A stretch of 64,000 bases of DNA, taken from assembly GCF_001742165.1 (NCBI RefSeq), contig NZ_CP016443.1, positions 2,046,001-2,110,000 on the forward strand. Direction: 5' to 3'. The stretch is from Burkholderia stabilis (GTDB taxonomy: Bacteria; Pseudomonadota; Gammaproteobacteria; Burkholderiales; Burkholderiaceae). Both the position numbers and the translations under genes were made by a program. The notes under the pieces were generated by a model, which saw only the letters and a program-made list of their open reading frames with translations, did not search any database and was not told where the DNA came from. How positions within the stretch are numbered: position 1 is the stretch's first letter; every line of letters begins with the position of its first letter. Shown piece after piece: positions 25,347 through 33,772 of this stretch.

Positions 25347-26780
25347 TCACACTACCCGGCTTGCGCTCCCGATCAGCGTCTTGGGTTCCAGATACGCGCT
25401 GATGCCCCACCGGCCCATTTCCCGTCCCAACCCCGAATGCTTGAAGCCGCCGAACGGCGCAAGCGGCTCGTGGGCCAGCGTATTGACGAGCACCCGGCCA
25501 GCATCGATCTGCAGCGCGACACGCTCGCACCGTTCGCGATCCTTGCCCAGCACCATCGCGCTCAGGCCGTAGCGCGTATCGTTGGCGATGGCGATCGCAT
25601 CGGCGTCGTCTTCGTAGGGGATGACGGTCAGCACCGGGCCGAAGATTTCTTCCTGCGCGATCCGCATCCGGTTGCTCGCACGGGAAAACACCGTGGGTTT
25701 CACGAACCATCCGGCTTGCAGGCCGTCGGGACGCCCTTCACCGCCCGCCAGCAGCACCGCGCCTTCTTCCTGCCCGATGCGGATGTAGCTTTGCACCCGC
25801 TCCCATTGCTTCGCGCTGACCATCGGCCCGATGTCGGTGCCGGCATCGCGCGGATCGCCGGAGCGCACGCGTGCAACCGCCTGCTTGATCGCTTCTTCGA
25901 ATTCCGCGAGCCGGTGGCGCGGCACCAGCACGCGCGTCCCCGCGATGCACGCCTGGCCGCTGTTCATGAACCCCGCCTGCAACACGAGCGGCATGATGTT
26001 CGCGAAATCCGCGTCGTCGAGCACCACCGTGGGCGACTTGCCGCCCAGTTCCAGCGTCACGCGCTTCATCGTGGCCGCGCCCGCGCCCACCAGATGCTGC
26101 CCCACCGCGGACGAGCCGGTGAACGAGATCTTCGCGACATCGGGGCTGCGCGAGATCGCGTCGCCCACCACGTCGCCCCGCCCGTTGACGATATTGAAGA
26201 CGCCCTTCGGCAAACCCGCCGCATGCAGCGCTTCGGTGATCACCTGCGTCTGCATCGCGCTCATCTCGCTGGGCTTGATGACCGCGGTGCAGCCGGCCGC
26301 CAGCGCGGTGGCCAGCTTGTTGCAGATGAACCCCGCATCGCTGTTCCACGGCGTGATCAGCCCGGCCACGCCGACGGGCGTCATGACCACGCGGGCCGAG
26401 CCGGCCTGTTCCTCGAACGCGAACGTCTCCAGCGCGGCGATGGCCTGCCGGATGGTGTCCGCCGGATAGGTCGCCATCCAGCGGCCGCGCTCGACCGGTG
26501 CGCCGTATTCGGTCACGATCGCCTGCATCAGGTCGTCCTCCCGTGCGGCGACGGCGTCGAGCATGCGCTCGAGCGCCGCGATCCGTTCTTCCCGCGTGGT
26601 GCGCGACCAGCCGGGGAACGCGGCCTTGGCCGCGGCGATCGCCCGCTCGGCATCCTGCTCGTCGCCGAGGCGAACCTGGCCGACGACCTGCTCGGTGCTC
26701 GGGTCGTGCAGGTCAAACCACTCGTGACCGTGCGGCGTCACGAATTCGCCGTTGATGTAGATGTGTTCGATGCGTTGCAT
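25347..26780 (-). CDS. Aldehyde dehydrogenase family protein
   Basis: A 477-residue NAD(P)+-dependent dehydrogenase. The catalytic base Glu244 (TLELGGKSP), the FTGSSAVG cofactor loop (220-227), the nucleophile Cys278 (NSGQACIAGTR) and NPNALP-type C-terminal helices are in place. Start at ATG 26780; a longer frame to 26810 has no support. The substrate is unknown: betaine aldehyde, 4-hydroxybutyraldehyde and aromatic aldehydes are all possible in this broad family. A divergent LysR gene beside it probably controls it. Confidence 0.9.
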   Translation of the reverse strand: MQRIEHIYINGEFVTPHGHEWFDLHDPSTEQVVGQVRLGDEQDAERAIAAAKAAFPGWSRTTREERIAALERMLDAVAAREDDLMQAIVTEYGAPVERGRWMATYPADTIRQAIAALETFAFEEQAGSARVVMTPVGVAGLITPWNSDAGFICNKLATALAAGCTAVIKPSEMSAMQTQVITEALHAAGLPKGVFNIVNGRGDVVGDAISRSPDVAKISFTGSSAVGQHLVGAGAATMKRVTLELGGKSPTVVLDDADFANIMPLVLQAGFMNSGQACIAGTRVLVPRHRLAEFEEAIKQAVARVRSGDPRDAGTDIGPMVSAKQWERVQSYIRIGQEEGAVLLAGGEGRPDGLQAGWFVKPTVFSRASNRMRIAQEEIFGPVLTVIPYEDDADAIAIANDTRYGLSAMVLGKDRERCERVALQIDAGRVLVNTLAHEPLAPFGGFKHSGLGREMGRWGISAYLEPKTLIGSASRVV

Positions 26781-26850
26781 GGTGCGTACTCCTGTGCGCG
26801 TGTCCGACAAGCTGTCATGACACGCAGTCTAGGAATACATTACTGTTCTG

Positions 26851-26864
26851 ATAAGCCGTCTTAT
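26851..26864. promoter_or_regulatory. LysR-type dyad in the ALDH/LysR intergenic region
   Basis: ATAAG (26851-26855) and CTTAT (26860-26864) form an inverted repeat with a 4-bp spacer. It covers a potential ATG at 26863, which argues that the regulator starts further down at 26899. Confidence 0.45.
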
Positions 26865-26898
26865 GGCTGATGACTCATCCCGAAAATCAGGACAATCG

Positions 26899-27825
26899 AT
26901 GCACCGCACCGGAATGACCGAACTGGAAGTGGTCCTGGCCGTCGCGCGCCGCAGCAGCTTTCGCGGCGCGGCGCTGGAGCTGGGCATGTCCACGACGGCG
27001 GTGAGCAGCGCCGTGGCCGGACTGGAAGCGCGCCTGAAGGTGCGCCTGTTCAACCGCTCGACACGGAGCGTGTCGCTGACCGATGCGGGCCAGCGCTACG
27101 TGGAGCGCATCACGCCCGCGCTCGCCGAGATCCGGAGCGCCGGCGAAGAAGCCGGCACCGGGCCCGATACGCCCAGCGGCACGCTGCGCATCAACGCGCC
27201 GCAGGGCGCCGCACACCTGTTGCTGGGGCCGCTGTTTCACCCGTACGCGCAGCGCTACCCCGACGTCCGCATCGACATCGTCAGCGAATCGCGCCTGATC
27301 GACATCGTCGCCGAAGGGTTCGACGCCGGCATCCGCCTGGCCGAATCCGTGCCGCAGGACATGATCGCGGTGGCGCTCTCGCGCGATATCCGCATGCTGG
27401 TGGTCGCGACGCCCGAGTACCTGAAGCGCCACGGCACGCCCCGTCATCCGCGCGATCTGCTCAAGCACCAGAGCATCGGCATGCGCATGGCGCACGGCGG
27501 CATCTATCACTGGGAACTCGAACGCAAGGGGCAGAAGCTGCAGATGGACCTGCCCGTACGGTTCGCGCTCAATGAATTGTCCGCGATCAAGCAGGCGATC
27601 CTGTTCGGGCTGGGCATCGGCTTCATCTCGGAATGGTTCATCGACGAAGAGCTGAAAACCGGCGCGCTGGTGCCGGTGCTGGTCCCGTGGTGCCCGTCGT
27701 TCGGCGGCCTGCGGCTCTACTACTCGGGGCATCGCTTCGTGCCTGCGCGGTTGCGCGCGCTGATCGGCCTCGCGCACGAGCTGCGCCTCGCCGATGCACC
27801 GTTGCACGACGGGCACGCGCGATGA
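26899..27825 (+). CDS. LysR family transcriptional regulator (ALDH-linked)
   Basis: 308 residues from ATG 26899, preceded by AGGAC; ATG 26863 would add 12 residues but lies inside the dyad. The wHTH is at about residues 5-65 ([38 protein letters not shown] in outline), and the effector domain begins [16 protein letters not shown]. LysR proteins often bind between themselves and a divergent target, here the aldehyde dehydrogenase, and activate it when an aldehyde- or acid-related ligand binds. Ligand unknown. Confidence 0.88.
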   Translation: MHRTGMTELEVVLAVARRSSFRGAALELGMSTTAVSSAVAGLEARLKVRLFNRSTRSVSLTDAGQRYVERITPALAEIRSAGEEAGTGPDTPSGTLRINAPQGAAHLLLGPLFHPYAQRYPDVRIDIVSESRLIDIVAEGFDAGIRLAESVPQDMIAVALSRDIRMLVVATPEYLKRHGTPRHPRDLLKHQSIGMRMAHGGIYHWELERKGQKLQMDLPVRFALNELSAIKQAILFGLGIGFISEWFIDEELKTGALVPVLVPWCPSFGGLRLYYSGHRFVPARLRALIGLAHELRLADAPLHDGHAR

Positions 27826-27921
27826 CGCGCGGGATGGTCGCCCCCGCTTCAGCGAAAGCGAGGTGGCGAATCTTGGCGTCGCCATACACACCCCGGCCGC
27901 CCGGACAGCGGCCACACCATG

Positions 27922-27955
27922 AAAAAAAGCCCGCCGGCATGCGCCGGCGGGCTTT
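27922..27955 (-). terminator. Intrinsic terminator of the ureidoglycine aminohydrolase gene
   Basis: Read on the minus strand, AAAGCCCGCCGGC and GCCGGCGGGC pair around a GCAT loop and are followed by a run of seven T residues (As at 27922-27928). It lies 25 bp beyond the stop of the minus-strand gene. Confidence 0.92.
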
Positions 27956-27979
27956 CGCATTCGACTGCTGACTCGGCGC

Positions 27980-28816
27980 TTAGCGCGCGGGGTTCAGCGT
28001 CAGGTTCATGTGACGGTTCACATCTTTGTACAGCAGGTAGCGGAAGCGGCCAGGGCCACCCGAATAGCATGCCTGCGGGCAGAACGCGCGCAGCCACATG
28101 AAGTCGCCCGCTTCCACCTCGACCCAGTCCTGGTTCAGGCGATAGACGGCCTTGCCTTCGAGCACGTACAGGCCGTGCTCCATCACGTGCGTTTCAGCGA
28201 ACGGAATCACGCCGCCCGGCTCGAACGTCACGATGTTCACGTGCATGTCGTGACGCATGTCGCTCATGTCGACGAAGCGCGTCGTCACCCATGCGCCGTT
28301 GGTGCCCGGCATCGGGATCGGCTCGACGTCCTGCTCGTTGGTCACGAATGCTTCCGGGAGCGGGATGCCGTCGACGGCCTGGTAATGCTTGCGAACCCAG
28401 TGGAAGCGCACCGCGGCATCGCTGACGTTGTGCAGCGTCCAGTCGGCGCCCGGCGGAATGAACGCGTAGCCGCCCGGCGTCAGCACGTGCTTCTTGCCTT
28501 GCAGCGTCAGCTCGGCTTCGCCTTCGACGACGAACAGCACGGCTTCGGCGTTCTTGTCCTGCTCGGGCTTGTCGCTGCCGCCGCCCGGGTTCACTTCGAC
28601 GATGTACTGCGAGAAGGTTTCCGCGAAACCCGACAGCGGGCGGGCGATCACCCACAGGCGCGTGTTCGTCCAGAACGGCAGCCAGCTCGTGACGATGTCG
28701 CGCATCACACCCTTCGGGATCACCGCGTACGCTTCGGTGAACATCGCGCGATCGGTCAGCAGATCGGTCTGCGGCGGGTGGCCGCCATGCGGCGCGTAAT
28801 ACGTTGTCTTAGACAT
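27980..28816 (-). CDS. allE: (S)-ureidoglycine aminohydrolase, bicupin
   Basis: 278 residues from ATG 28816. Two cupin domains are visible: an N-terminal one (about 55-130, with EAVLFVVEGEAELTLQGKKHVLTPGG) and a C-terminal one (about 180-260, with HVMEHGLYVLEGKAVYRLNQDW). The metal-binding His and Glu set lies in the second cupin (VIPFAETHVMEH). The enzyme removes ammonia from ureidoglycine in allantoin degradation. Genes for allantoinase, allantoicase or glyoxylate metabolism are not adjacent, so it is separated from the rest of the pathway. Strong terminator downstream. Confidence 0.92.
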   Translation of the reverse strand: MSKTTYYAPHGGHPPQTDLLTDRAMFTEAYAVIPKGVMRDIVTSWLPFWTNTRLWVIARPLSGFAETFSQYIVEVNPGGGSDKPEQDKNAEAVLFVVEGEAELTLQGKKHVLTPGGYAFIPPGADWTLHNVSDAAVRFHWVRKHYQAVDGIPLPEAFVTNEQDVEPIPMPGTNGAWVTTRFVDMSDMRHDMHVNIVTFEPGGVIPFAETHVMEHGLYVLEGKAVYRLNQDWVEVEAGDFMWLRAFCPQACYSGGPGRFRYLLYKDVNRHMNLTLNPAR

Positions 28817-29684
28817 ATTGCATCCAGGCAATGGGTTGGTCCGGCCCCGGGCGCCAACGGCATCGGGCGGCACACCTGCGCGTGGGGCGCGCATGCGGCG
28901 GCGGGACATCGTTGCCGGGGTGGCTTGAAAGCGCATGCGCCTTCGTTGGTCGGCCAGGCTTCGCGACGGGTCCGTCCGGTTCATCGGACGCGGCGGCCCA
29001 TGCAGGTGGGTCCGGCGGCCGGGCCGCAGCGCTCGGGGTCATGCAGCGAGGCGCGGCGGACGGCACGGTTCGATTCCGTACGCGGGCATCGACGACGATA
29101 GCGAAGTCGTTCGCAATCGACCAATTAAATGTCGCGATGACATCCATTCGATTTCCCACTACTTGCCGAGGCCCGCGATGGGCGGTGAAGCGGTGATTCG
29201 GGACGATCTGCCTATCAGGGAAATCCTGACGGCCGGGGCATTGCGTACGCGCGCCGGGACGATTGATGCGACGCGTCCGGACGCGGCAACGCCGATCGCG
29301 CAATGCAGCGCGCGATGCATCGTATTACGCGAAATGAGATGGGTCGATATGTGCCCGGCTGCGGGCGGCTCGGCGCTCGCCGGAAGCCTTCGTCAGGCCC
29401 GAACGGCTTGATGCGCCGACCGGAAAACCGATGGCATTCGCCGGTCCTGCGCACACGTGTTCAGACGCAGCGGGCGGTACGGGCGGGAAGCGGGGAAATA
29501 CGGCGAGGAGGGAAATTGCCGGCCCGTCGATCAGGTGTATGGCAATGAATGATGAAGCCGGAAAAGGTCGCCGGTCTGGCCGGCGATGACGGCCCGGCAG
29601 GCCGCCGGGCCGAATCTCGCGTCGGGTGCCGACGCCGTCGGCGCGCCGGTGCGCGGCTCGCGCACCGTGCCGCGCCAGCGGCGA
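28817..29684. other. 868-bp stretch with no convincing gene
   Basis: Open frames exist on both strands, but their amino-acid make-up is Arg/Ala/Pro-rich shadow-like and they have no Shine-Dalgarno. The 29100-29160 part is AT-richer and carries a weak dyad (ATGTC-GCGAT-GACAT, 29129-29143) and GCGAA-GTCG-TTCGC. This may be the allE promoter region plus a decayed sequence. Nothing further can be supported. Confidence 0.4.
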
Positions 29685-30122
29685 TCAGTCCCAGTCGCGG
29701 TGGTGACGATGCTTGCGGTGACGGTAGTAGCCGCCGCCGTGATCGCGTTCGTATGAGCTGCGCGACATGTTGCCGCCGAGCGCCGCGCCTGCGCCGCCGC
29801 CGACAGCCGCGCCCAGCAGGCCGCCCGTGCGGCCGCCCATCGCGTTGCCTGCCGCGGTGCCGGCGCCACCGCCGAGTGCGCCGCCGATGATCGCGCCGGT
29901 ACGTTCGCGACGGTTCGACGTCACCGCGCCACCTGCGCCGCCGCCGATGGCGCCGCCGATGACCGAGCCCGTGCTGCCGCCGAGCGCGCCGCCGACTGCT
30001 GCGCCGGCTACCCCGCCGAGCGCGCCGCCAAGCGCATTGTTCATGTCACCGGCCATGGCCGGCAGCGCAGTCGCGCCGGTCAGCGCGGCGACGACGAGAG
30101 CGGGGGCGATTTTCTTCCACAT
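29685..30122 (-). CDS. Glycine-zipper envelope protein
   Basis: 145 residues from ATG 30122 (CATs upstream of this have no Shine-Dalgarno). The signal peptide MWKKIAPALVVAALTGATALPAMA is followed by a long glycine/alanine zipper (about 27-120) with repeating GGAxGGxxGxxxG units that should form a two-helix hairpin in the membrane, then a basic tail rich in His, Arg and Tyr (YYRHRKHRHHRDWD). This looks like the glycine-zipper 2TM group. A role in envelope stress or outer-membrane integrity is possible; unknown here. Confidence 0.8.
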   Translation of the reverse strand: MWKKIAPALVVAALTGATALPAMAGDMNNALGGALGGVAGAAVGGALGGSTGSVIGGAIGGGAGGAVTSNRRERTGAIIGGALGGGAGTAAGNAMGGRTGGLLGAAVGGGAGAALGGNMSRSSYERDHGGGYYRHRKHRHHRDWD

Positions 30123-30499
30123 TCCCGTATTCTTCCTTGTTCGCAATCTGGTTATCGAAGGTCCGCTCGGTACGACGATCTGAATCGATCGGCGTCGGTT
30201 CAGGCATTGTGCCGAACCCCGGACCAATTCATTTCAATGAGCTTGCGGCGAAGAATAGCACCGGTCCCGCATCGTTGCCGTGGACATTCTGGTAACAAGT
30301 TGTTTACGAATAACGGACCGTGAACGCCCACCCCGCAATACCCGGAAAGCCGCGCCGGCATTGGCTGTGAGCTGAGTCCGGCCGCGCGGAACGGCAGGCC
30401 GGCGATACGCGGCGTCGCACGTTTGAGACACACGTGGCAACACATCGGGCACGCGCCGTGAGCGCGCGCCGAAACGACGGCCGAAACGATATGACGGGG
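30123..30499. other. 377-bp intergenic region with no convincing gene
   Basis: Between the glycine-zipper gene start and the ICMT-like gene's stop, both minus strand. It has a few AT-rich patches (around 30290-30320) consistent with a promoter for the downstream zipper gene. I see no hairpin with T tract, no RNA gene and no credible open frame. Confidence 0.5.
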
Positions 30500-31159
30500 T
30501 CAGTACACGCCGGGCAGCAGCCGCCAGGTCCGCGCGCAATACGCGTCGTATTCGGCGCCGAATTGCGAACGCAGCAGCGCCTCCTCGGAACGGATGCGCG
30601 CCACCAGCGGCACCAGCATCAGCGCGACCAGCAGCAAGCCGATACCCGAGCGGAACGCCAGCGCCCAGCCGACCGAATTGACGAGCAGGCCGAGATAGCT
30701 CGGATTGCGGATGCGGCGGTAGATGCCGTCGGTCACGAGCGTATGGCCCGGCTGGATCGCGACGAGCCCGCTGAAGCGCTTGCCGAGCACGAACACGGGC
30801 CAGATGCGCAGTGCCCCGCCTGCGATGTACAGCACGACGCCGAGCCATCGCACCGCATCGCCGCCGAAGGTCCATACATCGAGCCGGTCGGTCAGCGCGG
30901 GCAGATACGCGAGCAGGAACCCGCTCGCCCCGAACGCCGCGAGCACCCAGCGGTTGTCGCGGTTCTCGCGTTCGCCGGCGCTCAGGTTGCCTTCGGTGAA
31001 CATCGCGGCGACGGCCATCACGAACGTCGCGATGACGACGACGGTCAGCGGCGGATGCGAGAAAAAGGCGGAGAACCCGCCGATGCCGAGCACGGCGAGC
31101 CCGAGATAAACGAGCGTGGATACGCCCGACAGGACAGCGACCTTGCGTGTGACCGACAT
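30500..31159 (-). CDS. Isoprenylcysteine carboxyl methyltransferase-like (ICMT/PEMT) membrane protein
   Basis: 219 residues from ATG 31159, with about five to six transmembrane helices and the C-terminal signature of the phospholipid/isoprenylcysteine methyltransferase fold: HTLVTDGIYRRIRNPSYLGLLVN, then an E-E pair in RSEEALLRSQFGAEYDAYCARTWRLLP. SAM binds at this region in the family. Bacterial members methylate lipids or quinone-like substrates, but the target here is unknown. It stands alone on the minus strand. Confidence 0.85.
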   Translation of the reverse strand: MSVTRKVAVLSGVSTLVYLGLAVLGIGGFSAFFSHPPLTVVVIATFVMAVAAMFTEGNLSAGERENRDNRWVLAAFGASGFLLAYLPALTDRLDVWTFGGDAVRWLGVVLYIAGGALRIWPVFVLGKRFSGLVAIQPGHTLVTDGIYRRIRNPSYLGLLVNSVGWALAFRSGIGLLLVALMLVPLVARIRSEEALLRSQFGAEYDAYCARTWRLLPGVY

Positions 31160-31314
31160 GGCTGCCTCACGGGAAATGCGCGGCAATGCGCTTTCCTGTG
31201 AAGTATAGGAACCGCGCGCGATACGCTGCGCGCCGGTGTCATGCGGCGCGCGAATCTTCCGGCGCAGAACCGTGGATCGGGCCGGCGCGGGTCAGGCCCG
31301 GCTCCGGCGCCCGA

Positions 31315-31479
31315 TCAGCGGATGCGGAAGTTGCCGCCGATCCCGATGCTGACGGGCGGCGCGTAATACGCCGGCGCATAGCCGTAGTAGGCCGGCGCGG
31401 GCGCATAGCCGTACGGCGGTGCGACGTAGCAGCCGGACAGGCCGCCGATCAGGGCAAGCGTGATGAGAAGTCTGGACAT
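31315..31479 (-). CDS. Small tyrosine/proline-rich lipoprotein
   Basis: 54 residues. A lipoprotein signal peptide MSRLLITLALIGGLSGC carries lipobox LSGC, followed by a YGYAPAPAYYGYAPAYYAPP repeat region that is rich in Tyr, Pro and Ala. The Tyr/Pro-rich tail is like many small Burkholderia outer-membrane lipoproteins of unknown role. Short and of low complexity, but the signal peptide, lipobox and ATG at 31479 support it. Confidence 0.7.
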   Translation of the reverse strand: MSRLLITLALIGGLSGCYVAPPYGYAPAPAYYGYAPAYYAPPVSIGIGGNFRIR

Positions 31480-31732
31480 GGCTCGATTCCCGGCGCGAAA
31501 GACGAATGACACCTTGCGAACACCGTACCGCCGCGAGCGGCGGCGGCCGGCACGAAGAGGCGATCCGCCCTTCCTGTCGCTCGATGAAACAATGCGCCGA
31601 GTCTAGCGCGCGGCCTGCCGGGCCGAGTTTCGTGCGCGGTTACACGTGTTACTCCGCGTGACCGCTGAAACAGGCAGTTGCCGCGCGACGGCCGGCTCGT
31701 GCGCCGCCGCCGCGCCGCCTGCGAACGCGCCG

Positions 31733-32152
31733 TTACACGAAGCGTGCGCGAATGCGCTGCGCGATCGCTTCGAGCGTCGCCGCGTCGGCCATCTCGCGCG
31801 CATGCATCCGCAGCTCGGCGCCTTCCCAGCGCGGGATCACGTGGAAGTGCACGTGCGGGACCGTCTGGCCGGCCGCCGCGCCGTTGAACTGGCCGATGAA
31901 CACGCCGTCCGGCTCGAGCGCCGCGCGCACGGCCGCCGCGACGCGCTGCGTCATGCGGATGCCGGCCGCGGCCGCATCGCCGGACAGCTCGAAGATCTGC
32001 GCGGCCGGCTCCTTCGGGATCACGAGCACGTGACCGTCGGCCTGCGGCATGAGATCCATGATCGCGAGGGTCGCGTCGTCTTCCGCGACCTTCACGCACG
32101 GCAGTTCGCCGCGCAGGATTTTCGCGAACGGGTTGTTGTTGTCGTAGGACAT
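31733..32152 (-). CDS. HIT family hydrolase/nucleotide-binding protein
   Basis: 139 residues from ATG 32152. The histidine-triad motif is VPHVHFHVIPR (His100, His102, His104), and the N-terminal NNNPFAKILRGELPCVKV resembles HinT-like proteins. The family hydrolyses nucleoside phosphoramidates or lysyl-AMP; the second histidine of the triad is the nucleophile. Well conserved and probably housekeeping. Single gene, cytosolic. Confidence 0.92.
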   Translation of the reverse strand: MSYDNNNPFAKILRGELPCVKVAEDDATLAIMDLMPQADGHVLVIPKEPAAQIFELSGDAAAAGIRMTQRVAAAVRAALEPDGVFIGQFNGAAAGQTVPHVHFHVIPRWEGAELRMHAREMADAATLEAIAQRIRARFV

Positions 32153-32437
32153 GGCGTTTTCCGATAACGGTTGGACTGGGTGAGCGTTCGATGCCGGACG
32201 ATTATCGGCCGACGGCGGGTGGGATTTCAACTTGTCAGGTCGCATCGCCATTCCAGCGAACAATGGCGGCCGGCACGCACGCGGCGTACGCCGACGGATG
32301 GAATAAGCCGCCGGCGCCATCCGTTTATTTCGAGCGCGGGTTCGCACGGCACGATCGCGAACCGGCGCCGGACACCCGTCGGCTGCGCTGGCCGGCAGCC
32401 GGGATGACTGCTCGCACGCATCAACCGGAGTCATGCC

Positions 32438-33595
32438 ATGGACCCTCTCCCTTCCTGTCGTTCCCCTGCCCCGCACGCCGTCGCACGCACCTCGCGCGCG
32501 ATTGCGCGCACGCTATGCCGTGCCGCGTGCGGCGCCGGGCTGGTCGCGTTGTCGTCGGCCTTTGCCTGGGCCGGCGGCACCGACATCATCCTGCCGCCTT
32601 CGTCGGTCACCGCATCGACCGTGCCGGCCAACGGCGACCTCAATCCGTACGGCATCGCGTTCGTGCCGCGCGGCGTGCCGAGCTGGAGCACGCTGAAACC
32701 CGGCGACGTCGTCGTGTCCAACTTCAACGCGGCGTCGAACGCGCAAGGCACCGGCACGACGATCGTGAAGCTGTCGCCCGGCAACACGCCCGCGACGTTC
32801 TTCCAGGGCCGCAATCTCGGCCTGACGACCGCGCTCGCGGTGCTACGCAGCGGCTTCGTGCTGGCCGGTAACGTACCCGCGCCGGACGGCAAGACCGTCG
32901 TCGCGCCGGGCTCGCTGCTCGTCATCGGTCCGCAAGGCAATCTCGTCACGCAGTTGGTCAGCGCGACGCTGCTCGACGGGCCGTGGGACATGACCGTGAT
33001 CGATCGCGGCGCGCGCGTGACCGCATTCGTGTCGAACGTGCTGAACGGGACGGTCGCGCGGATCGACCTGACGATCGACAGCAACGGCGTCACGATGCTG
33101 CCGAGTTCGCGCATCATCGCGTCGGGCTACGTGAACCGGACCGATCCCGCGGCGCTCGTCGTCGGCCCGACCGGCCTCGCCTACGACCCGAACATCGACG
33201 TGCTGTATGTCGCGTCCACCGGCGACAACGCGGTGTTCGCGATCCAGAACGCCGCATCGACGAACCGCAACGGCGGCGTCGGCCGGATGATCTACTTCGA
33301 CGCGAAGCACCTGCACGGCCCGCTCGCGCTGGCGCTCGCGGCGAACGGCCATCTCGTGACCGCGAACGGCGATGCGGTCAACGCCGATCCGCAACATCCG
33401 AGCGAAATCGTCGAATTCACGGTGGACGGGCGCTTCGTCGCGCAGATGCAGGTCGATACCGCGCCGGGGTCGGCATTCGGCCTGGCGTTCGGGCAAGGCA
33501 GCAAAGGGCAGCCGCAATTCGCGGCCGTCGATGACAACACGAATACCGCGACCGTCTGGACACTGCGTCCGGACAACGACAACAACACACCCTGA
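32438..33595 (+). CDS. Secreted NHL/beta-propeller-like protein
   Basis: 385 residues. The N-terminal 45-50 residues carry a signal peptide (a basic start, then CGAGLVALSSAFAWAGG). The rest has repeating short strands that end in GxVVxSNFN, TALAVLRSGFVLAGN, DVLYVASTGDNAVFAIQN and the like, the pattern of a six- or seven-bladed propeller similar to SMP-30/NHL or lactonase-type domains. Blades include DGPWDMTVIDRGAR and GLAYDPNIDVLYVAS. Role unknown; likely periplasmic or extracellular. An intrinsic hairpin follows. Confidence 0.8.
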   Translation: MDPLPSCRSPAPHAVARTSRAIARTLCRAACGAGLVALSSAFAWAGGTDIILPPSSVTASTVPANGDLNPYGIAFVPRGVPSWSTLKPGDVVVSNFNAASNAQGTGTTIVKLSPGNTPATFFQGRNLGLTTALAVLRSGFVLAGNVPAPDGKTVVAPGSLLVIGPQGNLVTQLVSATLLDGPWDMTVIDRGARVTAFVSNVLNGTVARIDLTIDSNGVTMLPSSRIIASGYVNRTDPAALVVGPTGLAYDPNIDVLYVASTGDNAVFAIQNAASTNRNGGVGRMIYFDAKHLHGPLALALAANGHLVTANGDAVNADPQHPSEIVEFTVDGRFVAQMQVDTAPGSAFGLAFGQGSKGQPQFAAVDDNTNTATVWTLRPDNDNNTP

Positions 33596-33605
33596 CGCGC
33601 CACGG

Positions 33606-33629
33606 GAACGGGCCGCTCGCGGCCCGTTC
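33606..33629 (+). terminator. Hairpin without T tract after the propeller gene
   Basis: GAACGGGCCGC (33606-33616) pairs perfectly with GCGGCCCGTTC (33619-33629), with only TC between the arms. No T run follows, so it may be a weak or Rho-aided terminator. Confidence 0.4.
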
Positions 33630-33772
33630 GACCATCGCGCCCGACACCTGCGATCCGCACCCGCCGCGTAACGCCATCCGGCGCCGCATGCGCCCGCGAT
33701 TGCCAGCGCTCGCCCGAACCTGCGACACTGCCGGTTCATGGCCCGCCCGCAGACAACCGAGGACGCTCGCGC

